The notes: a model not told the origin generated them from the sequence alone. Shown: positions 11,201 through 19,604, counted from the stretch's first letter. The stretch: 45,700 bases of DNA from Olleya namhaensis (GCF_900114005.1 NZ_FORM01000014.1:1-45700), one strand, 5' to 3'. Numbers and translations are program-made.

Positions 11201-12618
11201 GACACCAACTTTCCATTAAATTTACTTTGCTTATACTGTCCATTAACTACAATATTCTGGTAATTATAATTGTTGTAATTAATGTTATAAACATCCCCTT
11301 TTAATTGCGTTTTTAAGTTTTCTTTTTTAAAACCTACACCATCAACATCTACGTTTAATGAGGTAGTCCCAATTTTAGGATCTTCTAATAATTGTCCTAA
11401 ATCAAACTCGTCTAAAATTATATTTCCTTTATACGATGCATAATCTATATTGCTAATATCAGACATCTCAAGATTAGAATTAACATAGCCTAATGTTGTG
11501 CTAATCTCTAAATCTGCTCTAATCTTATTTGGTGTAATATTAGAAGTACCAACTGCAGTAAAATTACCTAACTTATCAAATAAAGACGGAATTGATTCTC
11601 CTAAAACATTAGGTAACAAATCTTTTAAGTCTTTGTAATTAGAAGATAAATTGGTAAAATTACCTTGCATGGCAAAATTATTATCTTCACTATTAAATAG
11701 ATTTTTAAAGTTTATTGTCCCGTATATCTTAGTGTTTCGGCTTGTATCTAATCTTAAATTTTCTGTTGTTAGATTATTTAATGTTCCTGATAGTTTTGTT
11801 GAAAAATTGGCACGTTGATTTTTACCAAATTCATTATAAAACACATTTAATTCATCTAATAAAACACTACCCTCTGTAAAATTAGCAGAGACTTTTACTT
11901 TATCCTCAAACTCTTTAAAATCTGATCTATTATAATTAAAGGCTAGTTCTCCTTTTATAAAAGATTCTGGTGTTTTTAAATTTAAATTATCAAAACGCAT
12001 TTCTGACAGTGTATAACTAAAATCAGAAGATAAATTTTTTAATTGTATTCCACGACTGTCAACAAACTGCATGGTATTTATTCTAGTCCTTACATTACTA
12101 CCGTCAATAACAAAATTGGTTCCGTTTAAATTGATAGTATTAAATTGAATAATCTGTGGCGTTTCTTTATTTTGATCAATTAAATTAAAAGTCCCGTTGG
12201 TAATATTAACATCACTTGATGTCAATAAAAAATTACTTTTTTCCGGTCTTGGGTTATCATCTTCAAATCGATCCACAAACACATCTAAATTGGTTTGGCT
12301 TTCGTCTTTATAAGTCACAATATTAAATACCAAATCCTCTAAATCAATATCACCAAAATTTAATTTACTGTTATATAGATTTTTAAAACTAACAATTGAT
12401 GTATTTAATTCTGTCGCACTAATTAATGTATCCTTTTTAAAATCTCTAATTAAAATACCTTTAATCTGGACATCTCCATTAAATTGCAATCCGATTTTTT
12501 GAATATTTATATTGGTTTTATAAGAATCATTAAGCCAATCCGTAGCGTATTTACCAGCTTTAGTTTGAACAGCAGGAATAAACATGACCAACACCAAAAT
12601 GATGAACAACAATAGCAA
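8209..12618 (-). CDS. TamB-domain (AsmA-like, DUF490) envelope protein
   Basis: A very long protein of at least 1469 residues made largely of beta-rich repeats, ending in the conserved TamB C-terminal domain (AGDLQIDFLLNEDGTLTAKVFNRE, about 1380-1400) followed by an acidic, proline-rich tail. TamB proteins are inner-membrane-anchored bridges across the periplasm that act in outer-membrane biogenesis with TamA/BamA or in phospholipid transport. A single N-terminal hydrophobic helix precedes IPAVQTKAG. The listed start is a TTG at 12616-12618. The frame stays open upstream to 12736 and encodes a basic stretch (NSIKKFLKIVGKLIAI) typical of such anchors, but has no ATG. The true start is therefore probably a non-ATG codon further out, such as ATC at 12660 or ATT at 12681. 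Function is by family; the start is unresolved. Confidence 0.88.
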   Translation of the reverse strand: MLLLFIILVLVMFIPAVQTKAGKYATDWLNDSYKTNINIQKIGLQFNGDVQIKGILIRDFKKDTLISATELNTSIVSFKNLYNSKLNFGDIDLEDLVFNIVTYKDESQTNLDVFVDRFEDDNPRPEKSNFLLTSSDVNITNGTFNLIDQNKETPQIIQFNTINLNGTNFVIDGSNVRTRINTMQFVDSRGIQLKNLSSDFSYTLSEMRFDNLNLKTPESFIKGELAFNYNRSDFKEFEDKVKVSANFTEGSVLLDELNVFYNEFGKNQRANFSTKLSGTLNNLTTENLRLDTSRNTKIYGTINFKNLFNSEDNNFAMQGNFTNLSSNYKDLKDLLPNVLGESIPSLFDKLGNFTAVGTSNITPNKIRADLEISTTLGYVNSNLEMSDISNIDYASYKGNIILDEFDLGQLLEDPKIGTTSLNVDVDGVGFKKENLKTQLKGDVYNINYNNYNYQNIVVNGQYKQSKFNGKLVSRDKNLKLEFDGLADLSQEVKSFDFVARVDYANLKALNFYNRDEQSEFTGIVDMKMNANTIDDAVGNISFKNTVYKNENDTYTFKDFAISSEFSDNERLIKVNSPEIVEGQLNGNFKFKDLELLFENSIKSVYANYVPNTIEGNQYIDFNFKIYNKIVEVFFPEVEVGANTFIKGRVESNEKAFKLTFKSPKIKLLDYFADTIELQVDNNNPLFNTYVEVDSVYTKHYNISKFNLINVTLNDTLFMRSEFKGGKRNDDAYNLSFYHTINKDNLSVVGFKKSDVTFKGNKWYVNEDKNKLNKVIFDRDFKNFKIEELMMNHENEQIKLAGVLRDSTYKDLKLNFKNVDLNKIVPEVTKLSLAGNINGDLDILQENGNYIPNALVTIDDLEVNETFLGSFDAKIKGNSTLSNYKVDAKIKDDISNSFTAKGDISVKGDDAFIDVNLDFNKFDLQILNPFLEGVLDKIRGDVYGGVKVVGNLNKPSFNGAFKIDNGGLGVPYLNVDYAFQEQASVTLKDQSFYFNKINITDIKEDTKGLLDGSISHTNFSKWKLDLEVLTSRLLVLDTKESEDSLYYGTGFIGGSASITGPAEGLSINVIAQTKKGTVFKIPLNDNESFGDNSIIHFITAEEKAARQKGIVLENTLDTGLDLNFDLDVTEDAEIEILIDKTSGSTIKGRGVGGLLIEINTNDKFNMYGDFVVYEGVYNFLYGGVIEKKFTVEPYVSNIQWNGPPLDAIININAKYETRANPSPLLDNPISRSIPVELIIELSDKLERPDIDYVFTFPTTESSIKSELNYRLDSKEERDSQALYLILTGGFSSGINDLNFSGTLTERLNGLVNSLLSSGDGKFNVGLNFEAGQNNPDYQTDNRVGVTLQTKISDRVLINGKVGVPVGGLGDSVIAGDLQIDFLLNEDGTLTAKVFNRENSIRNFGEEIGYTQGVGLSYSVSFDTFGELLRKVFSPKKEEENLEPQKEDQNPKPETDSNSPFPDDMTFKKEE

Positions 12619-12694
12619 GATTGCTATTAATTTACCGACTATTTTAAGAAATTTTTTGATACTGTTTTTAAGCTTAAAAATTATATATAATATC

Positions 12695-12749
12695 TTACTT
12701 TTGCTTTTAAGTAAACAAAAGTAATTTAGTTGTTAATCATTACACCAAA
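12695..12749. promoter_or_regulatory. Interlocked opposing promoters of tamB and tsaD
   Basis: TTACTTTTG at 12695-12703 and its exact inverted copy CAAAAGTAA at 12716-12724 lie 12 nt apart. Each contains TACTTTTG, a perfect TAnnTTTG box, one pointing to tsaD and one to tamB. For tamB a TTTG at 12749-12746 lies 22 nt upstream of the box, within the reported 17-23 nt spacing. For tsaD no matching TTG is seen. The predicted start points fall inside the opposite promoter, so the two would interfere. Confidence 0.5.
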
Positions 12750-12779
12750 ATTAACAATTATTATGCCTAAAAATACCTA

Positions 12780-13802
12780 ATGACTACACAAAATATTTAT
12801 ATCCTCGGAATTGAAAGCTCTTGTGACGATACTGCTGCCTCTATTATATATAATGGAAAGATATTAAGTAACGTTGTTGCAAGCCAAAAAATACATGAAG
12901 AATACGGTGGTGTTGTACCTGAATTAGCCTCTAGAGCGCACCAACAAAACATCGTACCTGTTGTAGATCAAGCTTTAAAAAAAGCAGGAATAACTAAATC
13001 TCAACTTAGTGCTGTAGCTTTTACTAAAGGACCAGGATTAATGGGGAGTTTATTAGTGGGTACATCTTTTGCCAAATCGTTGGCATTTGGATTAAACATC
13101 CCATTAATTGATGTTAACCATATGCAAGCACATATTTTAGCTCATTTTATTGACGAAGATGGATTTAACAAACCGTCTTTTCCTTTTTTAGCAATGACCA
13201 TTTCTGGCGGACATACTCAAATTGTAAAGGTGAACCACTATTTTGATATGGAGGTTATTGGAGAAACAATTGATGATGCTGTTGGAGAAGCGTTTGATAA
13301 AAGCGGAAAAACATTAGGCTTAGGTTATCCTGCGGGTCCTAAAATTGATAAATTAGCAAAATTAGGTAATCCAAAGGCTTTTAAATTTACAAAACCAAGA
13401 GTAGATGGTTTAAACTTTAGCTTTTCAGGTTTTAAAACGGCTGTTTTATATTTTATCCAGAAGCAAGTCAAGTTAAATCCTAATTTTATAGAAGAAAACT
13501 TAAATGATATTTGCGCCTCCATACAATATACAATTATTGGTATTTTAACGGATAAACTTAAGTTAGCAGTTAAACAAACCAGTATCTCTCATATAGCTAT
13601 TGGTGGTGGTGTGTCGGCAAATTCTGGCATAAGACAAGCTTTAAAAGATGGTGAAGCAAAACACGGATGGACAACCTATGTTCCTAAATTTGAATTTACA
13701 ACAGATAATGCAGCAATGATAGCAATTGTAGGTTATCTTAAATTTTTAGATGGTGATTTTGCCGAACAAAATGTAATGGCAAATTCTAGATTAAAAATAT
13801 AA
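12780..13802 (+). CDS. tsaD: tRNA N6-adenosine threonylcarbamoyltransferase
   Basis: Transfers the threonylcarbamoyl group to A37 of tRNAs that read ANN codons, working with TsaB, TsaE and TsaC. The 340-residue protein has the ASKHA fold with GIESSCDDTAASI at 10-22, the metal-binding HMQAH at 114-118, SGGHTQ and the late GGGVSANSGIR and DNAAMIA motifs. Length matches the family. It is the first gene of a seven-gene plus-strand run in which three other genes modify tRNA or rRNA. It diverges from tamB; the nearest TAnnTTTG box is at 12696-12703, giving a leader of about 70 nt. Confidence 0.98.
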   Translation: MTTQNIYILGIESSCDDTAASIIYNGKILSNVVASQKIHEEYGGVVPELASRAHQQNIVPVVDQALKKAGITKSQLSAVAFTKGPGLMGSLLVGTSFAKSLAFGLNIPLIDVNHMQAHILAHFIDEDGFNKPSFPFLAMTISGGHTQIVKVNHYFDMEVIGETIDDAVGEAFDKSGKTLGLGYPAGPKIDKLAKLGNPKAFKFTKPRVDGLNFSFSGFKTAVLYFIQKQVKLNPNFIEENLNDICASIQYTIIGILTDKLKLAVKQTSISHIAIGGGVSANSGIRQALKDGEAKHGWTTYVPKFEFTTDNAAMIAIVGYLKFLDGDFAEQNVMANSRLKI

Positions 13803-13897
13803 ACACAATATCTAAAACCTAAAACTACTGTTAACAATCACAACTAAAACTATTTATTTTTGTTTTTTTGCTGAAATTAAAACACATACACTACCCA

Positions 13898-14530
13898 ATG
13901 AAATTTTTACTTTACCTTACTATCTGTCTATTGTCGGTCTCTACTTTTGCTCAAAGAGCTTTAAAAAAAGAATTGGACACCATTACAACGGTTGCACAAG
14001 CTGAAAAATTTTTAGAAACAAAAAAATCTAGAAAAAATAAAATATTAATCTTTAATGAAGAAAAGCATAAGACTAAGCTAGCAACAAAGCTTTTAAGCAC
14101 AAGCGTTGGAAGTACAGAAGTTGTAAAGACAGAATTTAACGTCACACATTATAAAGTGGTTGATAGGACAGATGACAGACACTACAGGCTTAGTTATATC
14201 TACTTTGATGGAAATAAAATAGAAGCTTCCAAAATTGTAGAATACAAAAACAATATTTTAAAATCTTACGAAGATGGTGTTAGATTTGACGATTTAGCTA
14301 AACGTTACTCGATGGACAGAAACGCTAAACGTGGTGGAGATTCTGGATGGTTAAAAGAAGGAAGCATGCCAATTGAAGTAGAAAATGAAGCGTTTAATTT
14401 GGATCACAAATTAGGAGAAATTTATACTGTAAGAATACCTGAACCTAATGGTTTTTATGTGATCTTAAAAACGGAACGCATTAAGAAAATCAAAGAAATT
14501 AAAGTACTTAAAGTAATAGCAAAAGATTAA
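13898..14530 (+). CDS. Secreted parvulin-type peptidyl-prolyl isomerase
   Basis: I place the start at ATG 13898 because it gives a clean signal peptide, MKFLLYLTICLLSVSTFAQ; an upstream in-frame TTG at 13868 would add ten residues before it. The mature protein carries a rotamase core in its C-terminal half: YEDGVRFDDLAKRYSMDRNAKRGGDSGWLKEGSMP, the PpiC/parvulin signature, then FNLDHKLGEIYTVRIPEPNGFYVILKTE. Such proteins assist folding of outer-membrane or secreted proteins in the periplasm. The stop at 14530 abuts the rsmE start, indicating co-transcription. A TAnnTTTG match (13855-13862, TATTTTTG) lies 36 nt upstream and could be an internal promoter. It is smaller than SurA-type chaperones and has one parvulin domain. 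Confidence 0.88.
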   Translation: MKFLLYLTICLLSVSTFAQRALKKELDTITTVAQAEKFLETKKSRKNKILIFNEEKHKTKLATKLLSTSVGSTEVVKTEFNVTHYKVVDRTDDRHYRLSYIYFDGNKIEASKIVEYKNNILKSYEDGVRFDDLAKRYSMDRNAKRGGDSGWLKEGSMPIEVENEAFNLDHKLGEIYTVRIPEPNGFYVILKTERIKKIKEIKVLKVIAKD

Positions 14531-15235
14531 ATGCAACTATTTTACAATCCAGACATACAGCCCGATACAACCCAATTTTCTTTTCCTAAAGACGAAAGCA
14601 GGCACATTGTTAAAGTCTTAAGAAAACAAACGGGAGACACCCTAAATATTACCAATGGTAAAGGGTATCTGTTTGAAGCTGAAATTACTATTGCTGATCA
14701 AAAAAACTGTGTTGTTACTATTTTAGAAACCACCTTGCAACAACCACAACATTACAAATTGCATTTAGCAGTAGCACCAACAAAAATGAATGATCGTTAC
14801 GAGTGGTTTCTTGAAAAAGCTACCGAAATTGGAATTACAAGCATAACGCCAATTATCTGCGATCATAGCGAAAGGAAAGTCGTGAAATTAGAGCGGTTTA
14901 ATAAGATTATCCAATCTGCAATGAAGCAATCTCTAAGTTGCTACTACCCTATTTTAAATGACCCATTACATTTTAAAGACTTTTGTAATCAAGAATTTTC
15001 TGGAGATACATTTATTGCGCATTGTGAAGAAACAGACAAAAAGTCATTAAAATCTCAGGTATTACCTAAAAACGAAATCACCATTTTAATTGGACCAGAA
15101 GGTGACTTCTCTATAAAAGAAATAGAATTAGCTATTAAAAATAATTTTACTCCAGTAACTTTAGGACAAACAAGATTACGCACGGAAACTGCTGCTATAG
15201 TAGCTTGTCATAGTGTTGCTTTTATAAATGAATAG
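14531..15235 (+). CDS. rsmE: 16S rRNA (uracil-1498-N3)-methyltransferase
   Basis: A 234-residue SPOUT-class enzyme that methylates N3 of U1498 in 16S rRNA. Diagnostic segments are SRHIVKVLRKQTGDTLNITNGKG near the N-terminus, EKATEIGITSITPIICDHSER in the middle, and the knot motifs ILIGPEGDFSIKEIELA and VTLGQTRLRTETAAIVA at the C-terminus. The ATG starts at the base after the previous stop, so translation is probably coupled. It belongs to the RNA-modification run that starts with tsaD. Confidence 0.96.
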   Translation: MQLFYNPDIQPDTTQFSFPKDESRHIVKVLRKQTGDTLNITNGKGYLFEAEITIADQKNCVVTILETTLQQPQHYKLHLAVAPTKMNDRYEWFLEKATEIGITSITPIICDHSERKVVKLERFNKIIQSAMKQSLSCYYPILNDPLHFKDFCNQEFSGDTFIAHCEETDKKSLKSQVLPKNEITILIGPEGDFSIKEIELAIKNNFTPVTLGQTRLRTETAAIVACHSVAFINE

Positions 15236-15338
15236 CAACAATACAAATACAACTTACATTGTTTAGATTTTTGACAATCATAAAATAGAAACAGAAGTAT
15301 TATCTTTAGTAAATAAAATTGAAACTGAATATTTATAA

Positions 15339-15980
15339 ATGAAAAACATTCTAACATTATTTCTTTTTCTATCTACTTTCAATAGTTTCTCTCAAGACTT
15401 AGCGATACTCAAATATAAAGGTGGCGGAGATTGGTACAGTAATCCTACAGCTATTCCTAATCTTATCAAGTTTTGCAACGAAAACATTGACACACAAATC
15501 AACGAAAAACCAGAAACCGTTGAAGCAAATAGTATTGATATATTTAGATTTCCATTGTTACATATGACAGGCCATGGAAATGTGCTGTTTGAAGAAGACG
15601 ATGTAGACAACTTACGTAACTATTTGCAATCTGGTGGTTTTTTGCATATCGATGATAATTACGGTATGCAGCCATATATCGTCAAAGAACTAAAAAAAAT
15701 ATTTCCGAATCAAGACTTAGAAGAATTACCAAGCACACATCCTATTTTTAGTACAGCTTTCACTTTTAAAGAGGGCTTGCCTAAAATTCATGAACACGAT
15801 GGTAAACGCCCGCAGGCGTTTGGTTTGTATTATAAAACTAGGTTAGTTGTTCTTTTTACTTTTGAAAGCGATTTAGGTGATGGATGGGAAGATCAAGAAG
15901 TACACAACGACGATGACGCCATCCGTCTAAAAGCTTTAAAAATGGGAGCTAATATTGTAAAATATGCTTTCGAAAATTAA
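15339..15980 (+). CDS. DUF4159 domain protein, secreted
   Basis: A 213-residue protein with an N-terminal signal peptide (MKNILTLFLFLSTFNSFSQ). The remainder matches the DUF4159 pattern: DLAILKYKGGGDWYSNPTAIPNL, FPLLHMTGHGNV, LRNYLQSGGFLHIDDNYGM and STHPIF. The fold resembles glutamine amidotransferase-like domains but no catalytic triad is evident and the function is unknown. In many Bacteroidota this gene lies beside trmH-like and rsmE genes, as here. A gap of 103 nt separates it from rsmE. Confidence 0.88.
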   Translation: MKNILTLFLFLSTFNSFSQDLAILKYKGGGDWYSNPTAIPNLIKFCNENIDTQINEKPETVEANSIDIFRFPLLHMTGHGNVLFEEDDVDNLRNYLQSGGFLHIDDNYGMQPYIVKELKKIFPNQDLEELPSTHPIFSTAFTFKEGLPKIHEHDGKRPQAFGLYYKTRLVVLFTFESDLGDGWEDQEVHNDDDAIRLKALKMGANIVKYAFEN

Positions 15981-16019
15981 ATCTTTCGGAAATTAACTTA
16001 TTAAAACAATTGCCAATCC

Positions 16020-16526
16020 ATGCAACTAACGCATTATACTTCAAAATTTAAACAACATCAATTTCCTGTAACTGTTATTTGCGAAAACGTTACAAACGCG
16101 CCAAATATTGGTAGTCTATTTAGAGCTTGTGATGCTTTTGGAATAGAAAAACTAATTTTTTGTGGTGCAGATATTCCGTTAGGACGAAAAATGACTAAAA
16201 CTTCTCGTGCGACAGAAAAAGTAGTTAATTATCAAGTTGAAGACTCAGCACTTGAAACCGTAAGCAATTTAAAAAAAGAAGGTTATAAAATTGTAGCTTT
16301 AGAAATAACTTCGGACAGTAAAACCATAAGTCAGTGCCAATTTAACTCAAAACAACCTATCGCATTAATTATTGGTGATGAGAATTTTGGGGTTTCTGAA
16401 GCCATTTTAAAACTAACTGATACCGTTGTACATATAGATATGTTTGGGCAAAATAGTAGCATGAATGTAGTCCAAGCAACAAGTATTTGTTTATATGAAA
16501 TTACTAAACAGTTAGCACAAAAATAA
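16020..16526 (+). CDS. TrmH/SpoU-family RNA 2'-O-methyltransferase
   Basis: A compact 168-residue SPOUT enzyme. The three family motifs are all present: NAPNIGSLFRACDAFGIEKLIF (about 27-48), IALIIGDENFGVSEAIL (about 115-131) and IDMFGQNSSMNVVQATSI (about 138-155), which form the knotted SAM site. It lacks the N-terminal substrate-binding domain of RlmB-type enzymes, so it is closer to TrmH/TrmL-sized proteins. Whether the target is tRNA or rRNA cannot be told. It lies 39 nt after the DUF4159 gene and 24 nt before the permease gene. Confidence 0.92.
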   Translation: MQLTHYTSKFKQHQFPVTVICENVTNAPNIGSLFRACDAFGIEKLIFCGADIPLGRKMTKTSRATEKVVNYQVEDSALETVSNLKKEGYKIVALEITSDSKTISQCQFNSKQPIALIIGDENFGVSEAILKLTDTVVHIDMFGQNSSMNVVQATSICLYEITKQLAQK

Positions 16527-16550
16527 AATTCAATATTTTATATTTACAGT

Positions 16551-17645
16551 ATGACATCAAGAACAATATCAAACGGAATTTTAAGGGCTGCAGCAACATT
16601 AGTTGGTGTTGTTATACTTTTATGGTTTTTATATAAAATACAATCTGTAATAGTTTATTTAGTAATTGCTGGTATCGTTGCTTTATTAGGGCGTCCGTTA
16701 GTGGTGTTCTTAAAAAGCAAACTAAAATTCTCGGATACTTTAGCTGTGGTTTCTACCATGGTTATTTTTCTTGCATTAATCTTTGGTATAATTAGTCTTT
16801 TTATACCCTTAATTATAGAACAAGGTCAAAACTTAGCTTTATTAGATATTGATTTATTACAAACCAATATTGAAAACTTATATAAAGAAGTTATTAGTCA
16901 TTTTGGATTAAGTTCTTCTACAGTTGAAGAGTCCATAAAAGACTCTAAATTTATGTCAAGTATTAATTTTGGTATAATACCAGAATTTTTAAACTATCTA
17001 ATTGCCGGTTTTGGAAGCTTTAGTATTGGTCTGTTTTCAATACTATTTATATCCTTTTTCTTCCTAAAAGATAGTAAACTAATGAGTACAGGATTGATTA
17101 CTATATTGCCTAAAAAACATGAAAAAAGGTTAAGAGAGTCATTTGTTACAATACGCGATTTACTAACACGATATTTTGGAGGATTACTACTACAGTTGTT
17201 AATACTGTTCACAATTTACTCAATTGTTCTTTTAATCTTTGGAATACAAAATGCAGTAATTATAGCAACACTTTGTGCTCTATTAAATATAATTCCATAC
17301 GTTGGTCCTATTATTAGCGCCTTTTTACTAATACTTTTAAGTATGTCTAGCAATTTAGGAGAAAGTTTTAGCGATGTTATACTTCCAAAGACCATTTACG
17401 TAATGGTTGGGTTTTTAATAGCACAATTAGTAGATAATTTTGTTAGCCAACCTTTTATATTTTCAAAAAGTGTAAAATCTCATCCGTTAGAAATATTTTT
17501 AGTTATTATTATCGCTGGATTATTATTTGGTATTGTCGGTATGATAGTCGCTATTCCAATGTACACAGTACTTAAAGTGATTTCTAAAGAGTTTTTATCA
17601 GAATACAGAGTGGTTGACAAATTAACTAAAGGTTTAGATGATTAA
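16551..17645 (+). CDS. AI-2E family (PerM-like) membrane transporter
   Basis: A 364-residue inner-membrane protein with several hydrophobic segments: two near 14-50, one near 60-85, then a soluble loop, and a cluster from about 150 to 350. The loop contains LPKKHEKRLRESF and the conserved IPYVGPIISAFL segment, both typical of AI-2E/UPF0118 proteins. Members include putative AI-2 exporters and Na+/H+ antiporters, so the substrate is unknown. The stop overlaps the start of the next gene by 8 nt, implying translational coupling with a methyltransferase, a link with no evident biochemical reason. Confidence 0.92.
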   Translation: MTSRTISNGILRAAATLVGVVILLWFLYKIQSVIVYLVIAGIVALLGRPLVVFLKSKLKFSDTLAVVSTMVIFLALIFGIISLFIPLIIEQGQNLALLDIDLLQTNIENLYKEVISHFGLSSSTVEESIKDSKFMSSINFGIIPEFLNYLIAGFGSFSIGLFSILFISFFFLKDSKLMSTGLITILPKKHEKRLRESFVTIRDLLTRYFGGLLLQLLILFTIYSIVLLIFGIQNAVIIATLCALLNIIPYVGPIISAFLLILLSMSSNLGESFSDVILPKTIYVMVGFLIAQLVDNFVSQPFIFSKSVKSHPLEIFLVIIIAGLLFGIVGMIVAIPMYTVLKVISKEFLSEYRVVDKLTKGLDD

Positions 17646-18828
17646 GTTTAATAAGGCCATTCTTGATAGCGACATACAAGATTTTATAAACGCTAACATA
17701 AACTCTGACATATCTAAATTGGCGCTAAAAGGTATTCCCTTTTCTGAGCATTTAAAACAAGATATCTTTACACAAATAGAAGCAAAAAAAAGATGTCAAA
17801 AAAAGCTGCCTACTTGGTTTAACACGCCAAACATTTACTATCCAACAAAATTAAATATAGAGCAAACCTCCTCAGAGATTACAGCAAAGTATAAAGCTAA
17901 TCTAGTTTCAGGAAAAGCTTTAATAGACTTAACTGGAGGATTTGGGGTAGACAGTTTGTATTTTGCTAAAATGATACAATCTGTCGTGCATTGTGATATA
18001 AACAAAACGCTATCTGAAATAGTCGCTTATAATGCTTCTATCTTAAAAATTAAAAATAGCAGCTTTTATCCCCAAAACGGAATAGAGGTTTTACAAAACA
18101 TAACCACCAAATTAGATTGGATATATGTTGACCCCTCTAGAAGAAATGATATAAAAGGAAAAGTGTTTTTATTAAAAGACTGTTTACCAAATATACCTGA
18201 GCATTTAAATTTTCTATTTACAAAGGCCAAAAATATTTTAATTAAAACCTCTCCTCTTTTGGATTTAACTTCTGGTATAAACGAACTTCAAAATGTAAAA
18301 TCAATACATTGTGTTGCTGTCAATAATGAAGTAAAAGAACTATTGTGGGTGTTAGAAGAAGGTTTTGAGGGCGCAATAACAATTAATACAGTAAATCTTA
18401 AAAATAACGAAGAACAAGAGTTTTCTTTTTTATTAGGTGATGAAAATAAAGAAGATCCTGACTACAGCCAGCCTCTAACCTATTTATACGAACCTAATGC
18501 AGCCATTTTAAAGTCCGGAGCGTTTAATAGTGTCGCAAGTCAGTTGAAACTTTTTAAGTTGCACAAACACGCGCATTTATACACTAGTGATACATTAATT
18601 AAATTTCCAGGAAGAATATTTAAAATTGAAACTAGTATTAATTACAACAAAAAGGAATTCAATAAAAAAATAGGATTAAAACAAGCTAATATAACGACTC
18701 GTAACTTTCCTGAGTCAGTAGCCAAAATAAGAGAAAAGCTTAAAATAAAAGATGGTGGTAAAAACTATTTGTTTTTTACCACCAATTTAGACAATTCAAA
18801 AATCACTATTCTTTGTTCTAAACTTTAG
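17638..18828 (+). CDS. THUMP-like domain class I SAM-dependent methyltransferase
   Basis: A 396-residue protein. The Rossmann methyltransferase motif I is LIDLTGGFGVDSLYFAK at about 98-114, and the catalytic region WIYVDPSRRNDIKGKVF (about 161-177) has the DPxR pattern seen in RNA and DNA methyltransferases. The C-terminal third (YLYEPNAAILKSGAFN, FPGRIFKIE) matches the THUMP-like domain seen in Bacteroidota homologues. An RNA substrate is likely given the neighbours, but the modified base is unknown. It starts inside the end of the permease gene, and its TAG stop overlaps the TAA stop of the opposing lipoprotein gene. Confidence 0.88.
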   Translation: MIKFNKAILDSDIQDFINANINSDISKLALKGIPFSEHLKQDIFTQIEAKKRCQKKLPTWFNTPNIYYPTKLNIEQTSSEITAKYKANLVSGKALIDLTGGFGVDSLYFAKMIQSVVHCDINKTLSEIVAYNASILKIKNSSFYPQNGIEVLQNITTKLDWIYVDPSRRNDIKGKVFLLKDCLPNIPEHLNFLFTKAKNILIKTSPLLDLTSGINELQNVKSIHCVAVNNEVKELLWVLEEGFEGAITINTVNLKNNEEQEFSFLLGDENKEDPDYSQPLTYLYEPNAAILKSGAFNSVASQLKLFKLHKHAHLYTSDTLIKFPGRIFKIETSINYNKKEFNKKIGLKQANITTRNFPESVAKIREKLKIKDGGKNYLFFTTNLDNSKITILCSKL

Positions 18829-19247
18829 TTTAGACTATTTACTATAGGTGTGTCAATTTTATTTTGAGCATTAACAACAATTTCAATTTCTGAGCAGTTA
18901 TTAATATTTATAGCTATTTTATCATCAGAAACACCAATAACATTGCTGTCCAAATTAAAAATAGTATCTCCTTCTGTAAAACTAATCCAAGAAGTACTTG
19001 CACCTGCAGCTACATCTACAAATTCAATCATATTACTATCAGAATCTATGATTTGAAAAGTAAAAGCGACAGTTCCGTTGTTTATTAGTTTTGTTTTTGG
19101 ATCTTGATTATTGCAAGATTGATTTGCTTCGGCTACATTTTGACTTACTGCACTTTTACTTACTGCATCATCCAAAGACTCTACAGTACAACTAGATACA
19201 GTTAATAATAAACAAATTGCAACTGATAATTTTAATAGATATTTCAT
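18825..19247 (-). CDS. Small hypothetical lipoprotein
   Basis: The start is set at ATG 19245-19247 because it opens a lipoprotein signal, MKYLLKLSVAICLLLTVSSC, with the lipobox Cys at 20; more upstream codons in this frame look like non-coding sequence. The mature part, about 120 residues, has a pair of Cys (CNNQ and NNCSE) and beta-rich segments (GTVAFTFQIIDSDSN, VDVAAGASTSWISF), suggesting a small beta-sandwich exposed at the envelope. I recognise no family. It converges with the methyltransferase gene, with stop codons overlapping by 4 nt. Confidence 0.78.
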   Translation of the reverse strand: MKYLLKLSVAICLLLTVSSCTVESLDDAVSKSAVSQNVAEANQSCNNQDPKTKLINNGTVAFTFQIIDSDSNMIEFVDVAAGASTSWISFTEGDTIFNLDSNVIGVSDDKIAININNCSEIEIVVNAQNKIDTPIVNSLN

Positions 19248-19570
19248 TATTTTTTCAAGTTTAAACCAGCAAATAAATATGCTGAATTTGGGGCTGCAAA
19301 AGTACCATTTAAAAGAGGATAAAAAATTTTTACACTTAAAAAAATAGCTGAATCGATGAAAAACAAAATAAATCGATATAGTGTTAAAAACTAAACCGTT
19401 AGTCAAAATATAAAGGCAATAAAAAATAAGTAAAGCGTAAATATTTAATTACTCAAGAAACTAATTGCATTAAAAATTTGGACCATAACTAGAACAAAAT
19501 AGTAATAAAACTAAAATAGATCAGAACTATAACTAATTAAAGACTATTAGTTAAGAAAACCATAGAAAAC
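19248..19570. other. Gene-free stretch between lipoprotein gene and tRNA cluster
   Basis: No convincing reading frame. It holds a TAnnTTTG match (TACTTTTG on the minus strand, 19297-19304) 50 nt upstream of the lipoprotein start, without a clear TTG partner. The rest is A-rich and I see no repeats or structure. Confidence 0.5.
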
Positions 19571-19600
19571 AAAAAAGCCTCACTATTTCTAGTGAAGCTT
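19571..19600 (-). terminator. Intrinsic terminator of the tRNA cluster
   Basis: On the minus strand AAGCTTCACTA, loop GAAA, TAGTGAGGCTT then a T run. The 11-bp stem has one G-U pair. It lies just past the 3' end of the tRNA-Arg gene. Confidence 0.85.
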
Positions 19601-19604
19601 TGAG

